Source: Weeksella virosa DSM 16922
GTDB lineage: Bacteria > Bacteroidota > Bacteroidia > Flavobacteriales > Weeksellaceae
Assembly: GCF_000189415.1 (NCBI RefSeq)
Contig: NC_015144.1
Location: 124,001 to 188,000 of the forward strand
DNA: 64,000 bases
Reading direction: 5' to 3'
Shown here: one piece after another, positions 7,678 to 14,661 of the stretch
Layout: every line of letters begins with the position of its first letter
Position numbering within the stretch: the first letter of the stretch is position 1
The notes under the pieces: generated by a model
The model's database searches: none
Seen by the model: the letters and a program-made list of their open reading frames with translations, nothing else
Told to the model about the DNA's origin: nothing
Translations under genes and position numbers: made by a program

Positions 7678-7681
7678 ATTT

Positions 7682-8329
7682 TTATTTTAAGTCTGCGTAA
7701 AATTTTGCTGATTTCTCTGGCCAGATGTCGAAAAACTTTCCACCTCCGTTCAATCGACCTTCTGGAAATGCACGATAACCTTTTACTGGAATTTTCAAAT
7801 CCACATCGTAGGAAATGAATTCTGCAAGAGCTCCTTTTGGTTCCGACCCTTTGGCATGGCTGATGAAGATTAAACCTTTCTTTTTTTGCTTCATATATTC
7901 CTTCAATTCTTTGTATTGCTGAATCGTTGCTCCTGTATATTGCACCGAATCCACGATAAGAAACTGTGGTGATTTATGTGCTTTCATTCGTTCCACCATA
8001 TCCTCCCAAGGTTCGCGGTCTAGTAAAATAAATTTCCGACCGCATTGCTTCATACCATGTTCTTTTATCGCTTTTTGAATGGTTGGGGAGGCTCCCTCTT
8101 CTAAACTATTGTAAACCACTCGCCCAAATTTGGTGAGATACTTTGCCCACTGCATGGCAAAACTTGTTTTACCGTTAGACCTCAAACCCCAAACAATTGC
8201 TGAAAAAGATTCGTCTGGAGTTCCAAAGCTTTCGTGCCATTTTCCTTCAAATTCAAGTGGATGAAACTTTAGATTGAGAAGATTATCTACCGATAAGGCT
8301 TTAGACCTTGAATCTTTTTTTTGCTCCAT
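7682..8329 (-). CDS. RecA-like P-loop ATPase
   Basis: This 215-residue protein is a short RecA/Rad55-type ATPase. It has a Walker A of type G-x4-GKT (GLRSNGKTSFAMQWA, residues about 48-62), a Walker B FLIVDSVQYTG (about 123-133) and a switch-like segment GLIFISHAKGSEPKG. Phage proteins of this size (Sak4-like) promote single-strand annealing or recombination, which is one possible role. It follows the MuB-like gene and a 150-residue unknown whose 3' end it overlaps. Confidence 0.65.
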   Translation of the reverse strand: MEQKKDSRSKALSVDNLLNLKFHPLEFEGKWHESFGTPDESFSAIVWGLRSNGKTSFAMQWAKYLTKFGRVVYNSLEEGASPTIQKAIKEHGMKQCGRKFILLDREPWEDMVERMKAHKSPQFLIVDSVQYTGATIQQYKELKEYMKQKKKGLIFISHAKGSEPKGALAEFISYDVDLKIPVKGYRAFPEGRLNGGGKFFDIWPEKSAKFYADLK

Positions 8330-8753
8330 AGTAAGCGAATTCTGATACGTTTTGTTCTTTCAAATAACTTGTCATTGTTTTGTCTGTGGGTTTGTTGGCT
8401 ATAAATTGCAGTAGATCCTCTTTTGTTTTGAATTTGTACTGACTCCCGTGCTTTTTTATTTTCTTTTCATAGACACCTACTCCTCTTTTCCGCCATTCCA
8501 AATTGGTATAATGAAAACCACCATTTTCATCAATTTTGGTCGTTATAAATTCTGGGCTATCGGCTAAACCTATCCAACATTCACAAATCAACTTCATTCG
8601 AGATACATTCGAATTTTTAATATTCATTATGGTGTTGTCAGTTCCTTTTAATGGATATTGTTTTACCAATTTTCCTTTGAAAATCACTTCCGTTCCATCC
8701 TCGTTTACTTTCAGATCTTCAACGATTGGATGATACCTAAAATGTTTATCCAT
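8301..8753 (-). CDS. Hypothetical early phage protein
   Basis: The 150-residue protein is not recognised. The first half is predicted beta-rich (VEDLKVNEDGTEVIFKGKLV); the second is basic and helical (KRGVGVYEKKIKKHGSQYKF, SYLKEQNVSEFAYYGAKKRF). It overlaps the MuB-like gene upstream by 8 nt and the RecA-like gene downstream by 29 nt, so it is a genuine operon member. A DNA-binding role is plausible from the basic C-terminus. Confidence 0.45.
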   Translation of the reverse strand: MDKHFRYHPIVEDLKVNEDGTEVIFKGKLVKQYPLKGTDNTIMNIKNSNVSRMKLICECWIGLADSPEFITTKIDENGGFHYTNLEWRKRGVGVYEKKIKKHGSQYKFKTKEDLLQFIANKPTDKTMTSYLKEQNVSEFAYYGAKKRFKV

Positions 8754-9624
8754 TCACTTGTCTTTTACGTTGTTCCGCAATTATTCTCCTTTTCACACGG
8801 CGCAGATCATTTTCACAATCAGCGAAAATATCTTGGATCACTTTTTCATCATCAACACCATTCGCTTTACAAATCTTCAATACATCGGTGTAATTAACCT
8901 CGCTCAACGAAATAAATTTGCGTCCTAATCGGCTATATATTTCACGAAATCCTTTGGTGTTGTTTTGAGCGCCATTTTTGATGCGTTTTTCCAAGTATGA
9001 TGTCGCAATCAAATTCAAGCCACATATCCCTTCCAACTGATTATAAAAAGTGATGAAGAAGTTCAACACTTTGTTTTTCAACTTATCCGCTTCATCCAAA
9101 ATCAACACTGGAAAAGGTGTACGCTTCAAAATGTCAATCAACTCAATAGTCATTGGATAAACTCTTGTCGTATTAGGCTCACGTCCCATAGCTTTGAATA
9201 TTTCCATCACAAAATCACGCTCTTCCATATATTCGTTACATGAAATCGCAAAAGCATTTTCATGCTGATGTACATAATGTGCAATGGTTGCAGACTTACC
9301 AGAACCTGCATTGGCTGTAATTCCAAATACCAACGCCATACTTTGACTTTCATTCAAAAGTTTCATGAGCTTTTCGGTAACCGATACATTTTCGACCATT
9401 ACCCACTCATTGGCACTACCTCCAACGCTTGACGAAATCTTACGCCACATTTCATCACTCACCAAATCCCAATTATGCGCAAGTATCTGTGATATAGTAG
9501 CATTGGAAACATCCAATGCTACTCCTGCTTTTTTTTGACTACCTTTGCGTTGAACAAAGTTTGCAAGGCGGTTGCAGATATCAATTTTTTCCGCCCATTC
9601 GATTTTTGCATTTTTACCATTCAT
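8746..9624 (-). CDS. MuB-like AAA ATPase with N-terminal HTH (target-DNA activator)
   Basis: The 292-residue protein matches the MuB / AAA_22 layout. An N-terminal HTH (QKKAGVALDVSNATISQILA, residues about 30-50) is followed by an AAA domain with Walker A FGITANAGSGKSATIAHY (about 100-117) and Walker B PVLILDEADKL (about 173-183). The C-terminal helical part has RRIIAEQRKRQ. MuB binds target DNA with ATP, stimulates the transposase and gives target immunity. It directly follows the transposase gene with an 11-nt overlap, the conserved A-B order of Mu. Confidence 0.85.
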   Translation of the reverse strand: MNGKNAKIEWAEKIDICNRLANFVQRKGSQKKAGVALDVSNATISQILAHNWDLVSDEMWRKISSSVGGSANEWVMVENVSVTEKLMKLLNESQSMALVFGITANAGSGKSATIAHYVHQHENAFAISCNEYMEERDFVMEIFKAMGREPNTTRVYPMTIELIDILKRTPFPVLILDEADKLKNKVLNFFITFYNQLEGICGLNLIATSYLEKRIKNGAQNNTKGFREIYSRLGRKFISLSEVNYTDVLKICKANGVDDEKVIQDIFADCENDLRRVKRRIIAEQRKRQVNG

Positions 9625-11647
9625 TGTAAATGTCGTTTTGTGTTAAATTGCTTACTTGTTTATCATAATCCTCATCAGCTATTGCACTAGCTTTTGAGGT
9701 TTTTTGTTTTACTTGATCTTTTGTCTTGTGAGCGCCTCTCACCTTTGGTGTATTGAAACCTTGCTGCCATGCTGCCATTCCATGAGTTTCCAGAATAGCC
9801 TCCATACGTTCAAATCGTTCGATACGATGAGCATTTTTGGCTTCATCTACTTGTTTTATGAATCTGTTTTCACCTTCGGTCTGATCTTGTGTTGCTCTAT
9901 GTATATTCAATTTCAGTTTGGCTACGGTTACAAAGCGTTCACCGCCGTGATCCTTTTCGTACAAGTAAACTTCATCCATCATTTCGGGATCATATTTCAA
10001 ATAGAACTTTTTGTCAACAGCTCGGTCGATGAAATCTTGATCTGGCAAACCACTTTCATCGTACACCATGTACTCGAATTTCTGTTTATTCACCACAAAA
10101 GACAATCCTCCTGGTGTGAATGTAATAGGTTGCACTTTTTCACCTTTCGAGTGCCATACCCAGAACATATTTACCATATCCCATACATCAACTGTAGGCG
10201 TTTTTTCATTGTGTGAATTCTGGTAAGTTTCGATGCGCGACAATCCAGATTGGTGATGTTTCGCTTGGTTCCATTCATTACGCATTGCGATGTAAGTCTC
10301 AACTGCTTCTTGATAACTCGGAAGGTTCTTTTTGTTCGCCAAAATGAATTCCATATTAGCTTTAGATTCCTGCGTTTTGGTTGTAATGTTTTGCCCGGTA
10401 AAAAACCAACACTTTTTCATGATCTGTTTTTGGAAACGTCCAAAAGCACTTTCAATGGTTTTAGATTTACCATTATATGGCTTCGTTCTTACAGCAATGC
10501 GTGCCATTTTTACGAAGAATTCAGAAGCGATCAATTTCTTATGTCCGCCCTGGTTATCAAATTTTATTTCAAATGGACGATGACCAGCTTTCTGAATCGC
10601 CATTTTGTATGCTTTGTATTGATCCTCGAATCGCTCGGTATCTTTGGATACATTGAAACCTAAAAATACTTCTGAGAACGCATCCATTACTTCGTAAACC
10701 CAAGCCGTTTTCATTTGGCCATCTTCATCTTTGAAGTAGAAGTTCAATTTCGTACCATCAGAATACCATAACGAATCTCGTCTTGTAGGTAAAATTGTGG
10801 TATGTTGAAAACCAAATTTCTCATCAGCCGCTTTTTCACCATGTCGGTGAGCCCACCACAATGGTTGTATATCTTCGCTGTACAAGAAATTGTAAAAGGT
10901 TTTTTCATCTTGCACCGTTTTCCACCCTTCTGCAATAGCTTTTTGATTATACTCGTCATGTAAATGCGCCAAACTCGCACACTTCATTACCTGGTTACAC
11001 CAACGTGCCAAAATCCATTCTTTCGACTCTTGTGTTAATTTCGCAGTGAATTCATTTCCGAAATTGCGGTGAATAAGTCCTTTCCAACCAGCTACCGGAT
11101 AACGATCGCTTACCTTACCCAATGCGTATGCTTCATATTTTGCTTTCAGCGATCGCACATTCGCCGGTAATTTATGTGGATAAAGTGATTTGTCTAGATT
11201 AGCAACCGCTTTCGTTATGTTTTCCCATACTTGCCCACGCGAAACTTTGGTATGTGCTAATTCATCATTTAAAAGCCTTTTAACGGCATTTAAAACACTT
11301 GCAGAAACCGTATATTCATTTATAGTAGGCTCGGGTAGCGATTTATCATCGTTATAACGATAAGATCTGAAATTGTCTTCTGATTCCTTATCCCACTCAA
11401 TGAAATTTGCCAAAATCAACTTATGCTTATCCTTAGGATCACCAAAAAGAGCAACCACTTTGGCTTTTATATCAGGGCGCATTTCTTCGGCATTTATCAA
11501 CGTCTTGGTTTTATCAAAGCCAGAACGAACAACTTTTAAATGTCCTCTATTACGCCATGAATGATAAGTCCCCTCACTTTCCAAAACTCCATAATCGAAA
11601 AGCTTTGAAAGAGGTAAACAAACCGTATTTTGATAACTTATATACAT
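9614..11647 (-). CDS. MuA-like DDE transposase
   Basis: The 677-residue protein (MuA has 663) carries an N-terminal Mu-type winged HTH (KLFDYGVLESEGTYHSWRNRG), helical end-binding subdomains to about residue 250 and an RNase-H-like core. The catalytic triad is visible: Asp in LWYSDGTKLNFYF, Asp in FEIKFDNQGGH and Glu in SKTIESAFGRFQK. A beta-barrel (about 490-600) and a basic C-terminal tail, where MuB contact would lie, follow. It catalyses strand cleavage and transfer in integration and replicative transposition. An inverted repeat ATCACTA/TAGTGAT and a tRNA-like RNA element lie in its 5' leader. Confidence 0.92.
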   Translation of the reverse strand: MYISYQNTVCLPLSKLFDYGVLESEGTYHSWRNRGHLKVVRSGFDKTKTLINAEEMRPDIKAKVVALFGDPKDKHKLILANFIEWDKESEDNFRSYRYNDDKSLPEPTINEYTVSASVLNAVKRLLNDELAHTKVSRGQVWENITKAVANLDKSLYPHKLPANVRSLKAKYEAYALGKVSDRYPVAGWKGLIHRNFGNEFTAKLTQESKEWILARWCNQVMKCASLAHLHDEYNQKAIAEGWKTVQDEKTFYNFLYSEDIQPLWWAHRHGEKAADEKFGFQHTTILPTRRDSLWYSDGTKLNFYFKDEDGQMKTAWVYEVMDAFSEVFLGFNVSKDTERFEDQYKAYKMAIQKAGHRPFEIKFDNQGGHKKLIASEFFVKMARIAVRTKPYNGKSKTIESAFGRFQKQIMKKCWFFTGQNITTKTQESKANMEFILANKKNLPSYQEAVETYIAMRNEWNQAKHHQSGLSRIETYQNSHNEKTPTVDVWDMVNMFWVWHSKGEKVQPITFTPGGLSFVVNKQKFEYMVYDESGLPDQDFIDRAVDKKFYLKYDPEMMDEVYLYEKDHGGERFVTVAKLKLNIHRATQDQTEGENRFIKQVDEAKNAHRIERFERMEAILETHGMAAWQQGFNTPKVRGAHKTKDQVKQKTSKASAIADEDYDKQVSNLTQNDIYNEW

Positions 11648-11666
11648 AGTACATTATAGTATTTGT

Positions 11667-11706
11667 TCCCGGCACGGACTCGAACCATGCTGTATGCCTT
11701 TCGGGA
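11667..11706 (-). ncRNA. tRNA-minihelix-like RNA element, copy 2
   Basis: Same architecture as 4022-4061. On the - strand: outer stem TCCCG/CGGGA (5 bp), an 11-nt linker with AAGGCATACA, inner stem GCATGG/CCGTGC (6 bp) with one G-T pair, and loop TTCGAGT matching the tRNA T-loop consensus TTCRANY. It lies 20 nt before the transposase start. Stem sequences differ from copy 1 while pairing, loop and GGC in the linker are kept. Confidence 0.6.
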
Positions 11707-11769
11707 TAAATCACTACATTTAAGCTTATGAAAAAAATTATAGTGATATGTATTCTTTTAAATTTTCAG

Positions 11770-12114
11770 TTACCATTGGCAGTATAGCTTTTCCAATAAA
11801 TAATCAGGAGCTTCAGCGGAATTATTTATTTTTAGAGAAGATTGCATCGACTTATGACCTTCAAATCTCTCAAGATTATTGTGTGTTGGGTTACAATGAA
11901 CTATTTCAGGAAAATTTTGAAGGATTAACTGTTTCACTTTCGAGGCAGGTAAAGAAATATCGTAGTGTTCACAATCTTCTAAAAATTTTAGAAGCCTCAT
12001 GTTCTTTTTTTCAGGAAGATGTTTATCACATCGATTATTTTGTGGAGATAATCGAAAATTGATTTCTATTACTATACCATTAGCCGTTTCTCTTGTTTTT
12101 AGTGATTTATTCAT
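11770..12114 (-). CDS. Hypothetical early phage protein
   Basis: The 114-residue protein is not recognised. The N-terminal part is basic (MNKSLKTRETANGIVIEINF); the middle is helical (MRLLKFLEDCEHYDISLPAS). I prefer this strand over the overlapping + strand frame (11748-12062) because it continues the leftward early operon and follows the upstream 26-codon gene by 6 nt. In Mu the equivalent place between ner and A holds a small gene. Confidence 0.45.
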   Translation of the reverse strand: MNKSLKTRETANGIVIEINFRLSPQNNRCDKHLPEKKNMRLLKFLEDCEHYDISLPASKVKQLILQNFPEIVHCNPTHNNLERFEGHKSMQSSLKINNSAEAPDYLLEKLYCQW

Positions 12115-12120
12115 AATTAT

Positions 12121-12201
12121 TTATTTTTCTTGATTTACACTTGTTACGATTTCTGCAAGCCATTGATCAATGGCTTGCATTTGAGTTGTGGTTACATTCA
12201 T
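12121..12201 (-). CDS. 26-residue peptide coupled to the first early gene
   Basis: A short frame encodes MNVTTTQMQAIDQWLAEIVT then SVNQEK. Its ATG overlaps the stop codon of the upstream regulator (TAATG), which supports translation. A 26-bp perfect palindrome lies inside it (12154-12179), so it may be only a by-product of a regulatory DNA site. Confidence 0.35.
   Translation of the reverse strand: MNVTTTQMQAIDQWLAEIVTSVNQEK
12154..12179. promoter_or_regulatory. 26-bp perfect palindrome
   Basis: TGCAAGCCATTGA is followed directly by its exact reverse complement, with no spacer. It lies 329 nt from the repressor start, between the first two early genes. It could be an operator for the repressor or for the HTH-like early protein. 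As RNA it forms an 11-bp hairpin with a 4-nt loop that could attenuate the early operon. Confidence 0.5.
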
Positions 12202-12413
12202 TACAATTGATTTTTAAATTGTTCTTTTTTCACCTCCAGTGCATTTTCCAATGCGCGGTAATCTTTTTTTATTTTATCTGGTATCACCCCCTCTCTTCGC
12301 CCAGCCACACACTGGCGTACATAGTAGTCAGACAAACCGTATTTCGCTACAAGCGTTTCAATTACTTGACGGTTATATCTTTTGATTTCGGTTTTTTTTG
12401 TTTCTTTGCTCAT
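12201..12413 (-). CDS. First early-operon gene, small Ner-position regulator candidate
   Basis: I take the start at ATG 12413 (70 residues, MSKETKKTEIKRYNRQ); an upstream ATG at 12455 would add 14 residues. A helical segment (QVIETLVAKYGLSDYYVRQC, then VAGRREGV) reads like a DNA-binding HTH, and the rest is lysine-rich. It is the first gene of the leftward operon, divergent from the repressor, the place Ner occupies in Mu. Function by position only. Confidence 0.5.
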   Translation of the reverse strand: MSKETKKTEIKRYNRQVIETLVAKYGLSDYYVRQCVAGRREGVIPDKIKKDYRALENALEVKKEQFKNQL

Positions 12414-12508
12414 TGCTTTATTTGTTTCACTATCTGAAAGCAAGCATACAAACAAGTTTATGTAATTGAAAATATTTTATAAACATTTTTATATAATATT
12501 CGTAAGAA

Positions 12509-12934
12509 ATGGATTTACCAATTGAAAATCAAAGAATTAAAGAAATAATTAATTTTTATTGCAAAGGCAATATCAATCAATTCAGTAAAGAGATAGGAAT
12601 CAGTCAACCGCGTATTAATAGATTATTTAGCATTGATAATAGGAACGGAAAATACCCTCTTACATCATTTGAGATAACACAAGCTATTATAAACAAGTTT
12701 ATAGATGTCAATCCCGAATGGCTCCTTACCGGTAGGGGAGATATGTTGAAGGACCCACAGATGGACCAATCAGGTGACCAGGTAACGGATCCAAAAGATG
12801 AAGAGATTATCGAACTACAGAAATTCAAGATCAAAAAACTCGAAGAAGAAATCAATGCATTAAAAAGAAAGCTTGCAGAACTATCGGATTATCATCCAAT
12901 GGCTGCTGAACCAAACCCAAAACTAAAGAAATGA
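12509..12934 (+). CDS. Prophage repressor, XRE-type HTH
   Basis: The 141-residue protein has an N-terminal HTH (INQFSKEIGISQPRINRLFS, residues about 19-38). A CI-like segment VNPEWLLTGRGDML (about 69-82) follows, then a charged coiled coil (about 95-125). Such short Bacteroidota repressors lack the LexA-type peptidase domain. It is divergent from the early operon across a 95-nt AT-rich gap, the layout of a lysis-lysogeny switch. It very probably represses the early promoter and transposition. Confidence 0.8.
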   Translation: MDLPIENQRIKEIINFYCKGNINQFSKEIGISQPRINRLFSIDNRNGKYPLTSFEITQAIINKFIDVNPEWLLTGRGDMLKDPQMDQSGDQVTDPKDEEIIELQKFKIKKLEEEINALKRKLAELSDYHPMAAEPNPKLKK

Positions 12935-13490
12935 TCATTCTGTACACCGTTCCGATACGTATTTTCTATACAACCAATACACTATGCTGACTTTCAACAC
13001 ATTAAAGTTAATTATAATCTGCATCATTAGGGATTACACCCCTATTAATATTGCTTTTCACCCCGTCAATCAGTCAGTTTTATGTATCATACCTATTTCA
13101 TTGACTCATATTTTTACATATAAGTGAATTTCGATCTGAATTTTGAACTGAATTTCGATCTATATATTACCGCACTCACCCATATCACAGGTCGCTAACT
13201 AAAAAGCATAAAAAAACAGCCATTTAAAAGCTGTTTTAAAGGCTGTTTTATCTTCGTTATCATACACCAATAGTGGTTTTCTGGTATATATGAACCATTA
13301 ATGGTATCTGTGGCTATTTAAAGCGTTTTAAATGGTAACTTATAAAGTAGTTGCGCAGTACAAAAATGGTAGATAATGTACATTTTGTTTTATATTCAAA
13401 AAAAGGCTTTTTTGTATTCAAACCCTCTGTTTATAAGGGTTTAAAAGGCTTTTTTATATTATATCATTATGTACATTTTGTTTTATCCCC
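12935..13490. other. Phage end region without genes
   Basis: No supportable coding frame is present. It holds a 13-bp direct repeat TGAATTTCGATCT (13125-13137 and 13149-13161, 24 bp apart), a terminator (13211-13250), and a 12-bp palindrome ACCATTAATGGT (13294-13305). It also holds three copies of AATGGTA (13300, 13331, 13365) and an 18-bp direct repeat ATGTACATTTTGTTTTAT (13376-13393 and 13469-13486). Mu ends carry three transposase sites on each side, so the AATGGTA set is a candidate; this is inference. Confidence 0.5.
13211..13250 (+). terminator. Intrinsic terminator after the repressor region
   Basis: AAAACAGCC and GGCTGTTTT pair around a 19-nt loop, followed by TTTTA. An alternative inner pairing uses a second GCTGTTTT copy in the loop. 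It would end transcripts from the repressor before they leave the prophage. Confidence 0.55.
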
Positions 13491-13493
13491 CTT

Positions 13494-13650
13494 AATTTAT
13501 GAAAAAAGGAATTGAAAAACATGAATTCCTTAAAAAATAAAATAAACAAATACATTCATAAATATAAATGGTTGTTGCGACTAAAAAAGGAGAAACTTTC
13601 AATTTCTCCCTTAAACCGCCATATTGCCAAACTGATATTATGGGCAGTGC
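13494..13650. repeat. attC-like site A (broken, joined to prophage end)
   Basis: The right half is present (CCGCCATATTGCCAAACTGAT) but the crossover triplet has decayed (ATTATGGGC at 13637-13645 where GTTAGCGGC is expected). About 85 nt of inner sequence, from TTTATGAAAAAAGGAATTG to TTGCGACTAA, is nearly identical to site B. The left half is missing and the Mu-like prophage end sits there instead. Confidence 0.6.
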
Positions 13651-13652
13651 AT

Positions 13653-13943
13653 TTATATTTCGATTGATATTTTTACTTTTCCGCCTAAACCTTTTTCTAC
13701 TATATCGTACAAAGTTTTAAGAGTTAAGTTACTTCCGTTATTTTCAACTCTTGAAATATATTCACGTTTTTTGTCTATCAATTCTGCAAGTTCAGACTGA
13801 GTTAGTTGTTTTTCTTCTCGTGCTTTTTTTAGGAGCAAACCAATTTTAAAAGATTCAAAATCTCTTTCAAGTTCGTCACGTCTTTCGGTTCCAACTTTTC
13901 CGTAAACGTCGTCTTTTATATTTTTCCAACTTTTAGTTTCCAT
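13653..13943 (-). CDS. higA: HigA-like antitoxin, XRE HTH
   Basis: This 96-residue antitoxin has a central HTH (TQSELAELIDKKREYISRVE, residues about 48-67). An N-terminal charged region (GTERRDELERDFESFKIGLL) is typical of HigA partners of RelE-like toxins. It is cassette 8 cargo. Its ATG overlaps the toxin stop codon (TAATG), so the toxin gene is upstream in the higBA order. Since the toxin is interrupted, it may now be only an autoregulator. Confidence 0.85.
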   Translation of the reverse strand: METKSWKNIKDDVYGKVGTERRDELERDFESFKIGLLLKKAREEKQLTQSELAELIDKKREYISRVENNGSNLTLKTLYDIVEKGLGGKVKISIEI

Positions 13944-14287
13944 TACTTTTGATTTTTTTGTTCATAATATTCAGCCATTATTTTCAAGGCTTTTTCTATT
14001 TGATTTTTAGGTGTCTTTTGTGTTTTCTTTTGAAACCCATTCATTAAAACGACCAACTTTTCACCGTCAAAAAAGCAAAAAACTCTCCAGATATTAGAAC
14101 CTAATTGAATTCTTGCTTCCTACAAACCTTCAGTTCCTGTCAAATGTTTTAAATAATTTGAGGGAACACGCTCAAGAGTTTCGATAGCTTCAATGATTTT
14201 AAAGATTTTGTCTTGAACTTTAATTGGTTGTTCAGAAAGAAAATCTTCAAAATAATTTTTAAATGCTATAACTTCTCTTACTTTCAT
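13943..14287 (-). pseudogene. higB: HigB-like RelE/ParE-fold toxin with in-frame stop
   Basis: From ATG 14287 the frame reads MKVREVIAFKNYFEDFLSEQ, then continues to ...HLTGTEGL, a TAG codon at 14120-14122, and EARIQLGSNIWRVFCFFDGE and onward to a stop overlapping higA. The stop replaces the aromatic residue usual in the GTDGLYE(I/V)R motif of this family, so a single TAT/TAC to TAG change is the likely lesion. Both sides otherwise look intact. The toxin is probably inactive unless the stop is suppressed. Confidence 0.8.
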
Positions 14288-14351
14288 GAAAACAAAGGTA
14301 ATTTAAAAGTTACATTTAGGCAAGTTTTTTTAACGGAAGTTTTCTTTATGG

Positions 14352-14595
14352 ATTGCCGCTAACGGTTCTCGGCTTTGCGAAGTGGCGGATTAGAAAGACT
14401 AAACTTTCAACCTTGCACTAAGCTAAGCAACAGCCTTTTATTATCTTCTAAATTTATGAAAAAAGGAATTGAAAATCATGAATTCCTTAAAAAATAAAAT
14501 AAACAAATACATTCATTAATATAAAAGGCTGTTGCGACTAAATGTGCAGAAACTTTCAACTTAGCCGTAAACCCGCTCTTTTGCAAAACCCTTGT
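14352..14595. repeat. attC-like site B (interrupted by an IS)
   Basis: The left half is GCCGCTAACGGTTCTCGGCT, then TTGCGAAGTGGCGG. The right half is CCCGCTCTTTTGCAAAACCC, then TTGT, where the IS at 14596-16335 splits the crossover triplet. The rest, TTATGTGCT, resumes at 16343. An inner inverted repeat AACAGCC/GGCTGTT makes this a long-form site (about 240 nt without the IS). Confidence 0.8.
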
Positions 14596-14661
14596 GCTTG
14601 TTGCACAACTCAAATATATATAAATAGTTGCACAAAAAACAGATATTTTGTAAATTTATAT

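Larger units (their letters stand above)
1..13474. mobile_element. Mu-like transposable prophage (partial, one end in window)
   Basis: Gene content identifies a Mu-type phage: DDE transposase, AAA ATPase, DUF3164, GemA-like protein, DUF935 portal and gpF head protein. Early genes run leftwards from a divergent repressor at 12509-12934. The late portal and head genes are on the opposite strand and run toward them. The immunity end lies between about 13.37 and 13.49 kb. I place it after the TGTACA at 13469-13474, because Mu-like ends close with CA and homology to a cassette site starts just beyond. The other end, with tail and lysis genes, is outside the window. Confidence 0.85.

Noticed and set aside
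11748-12062. + strand frame of 104 codons
   Set aside because: It overlaps a - strand frame that continues the early operon with tight spacing, and it lacks recognisable features.
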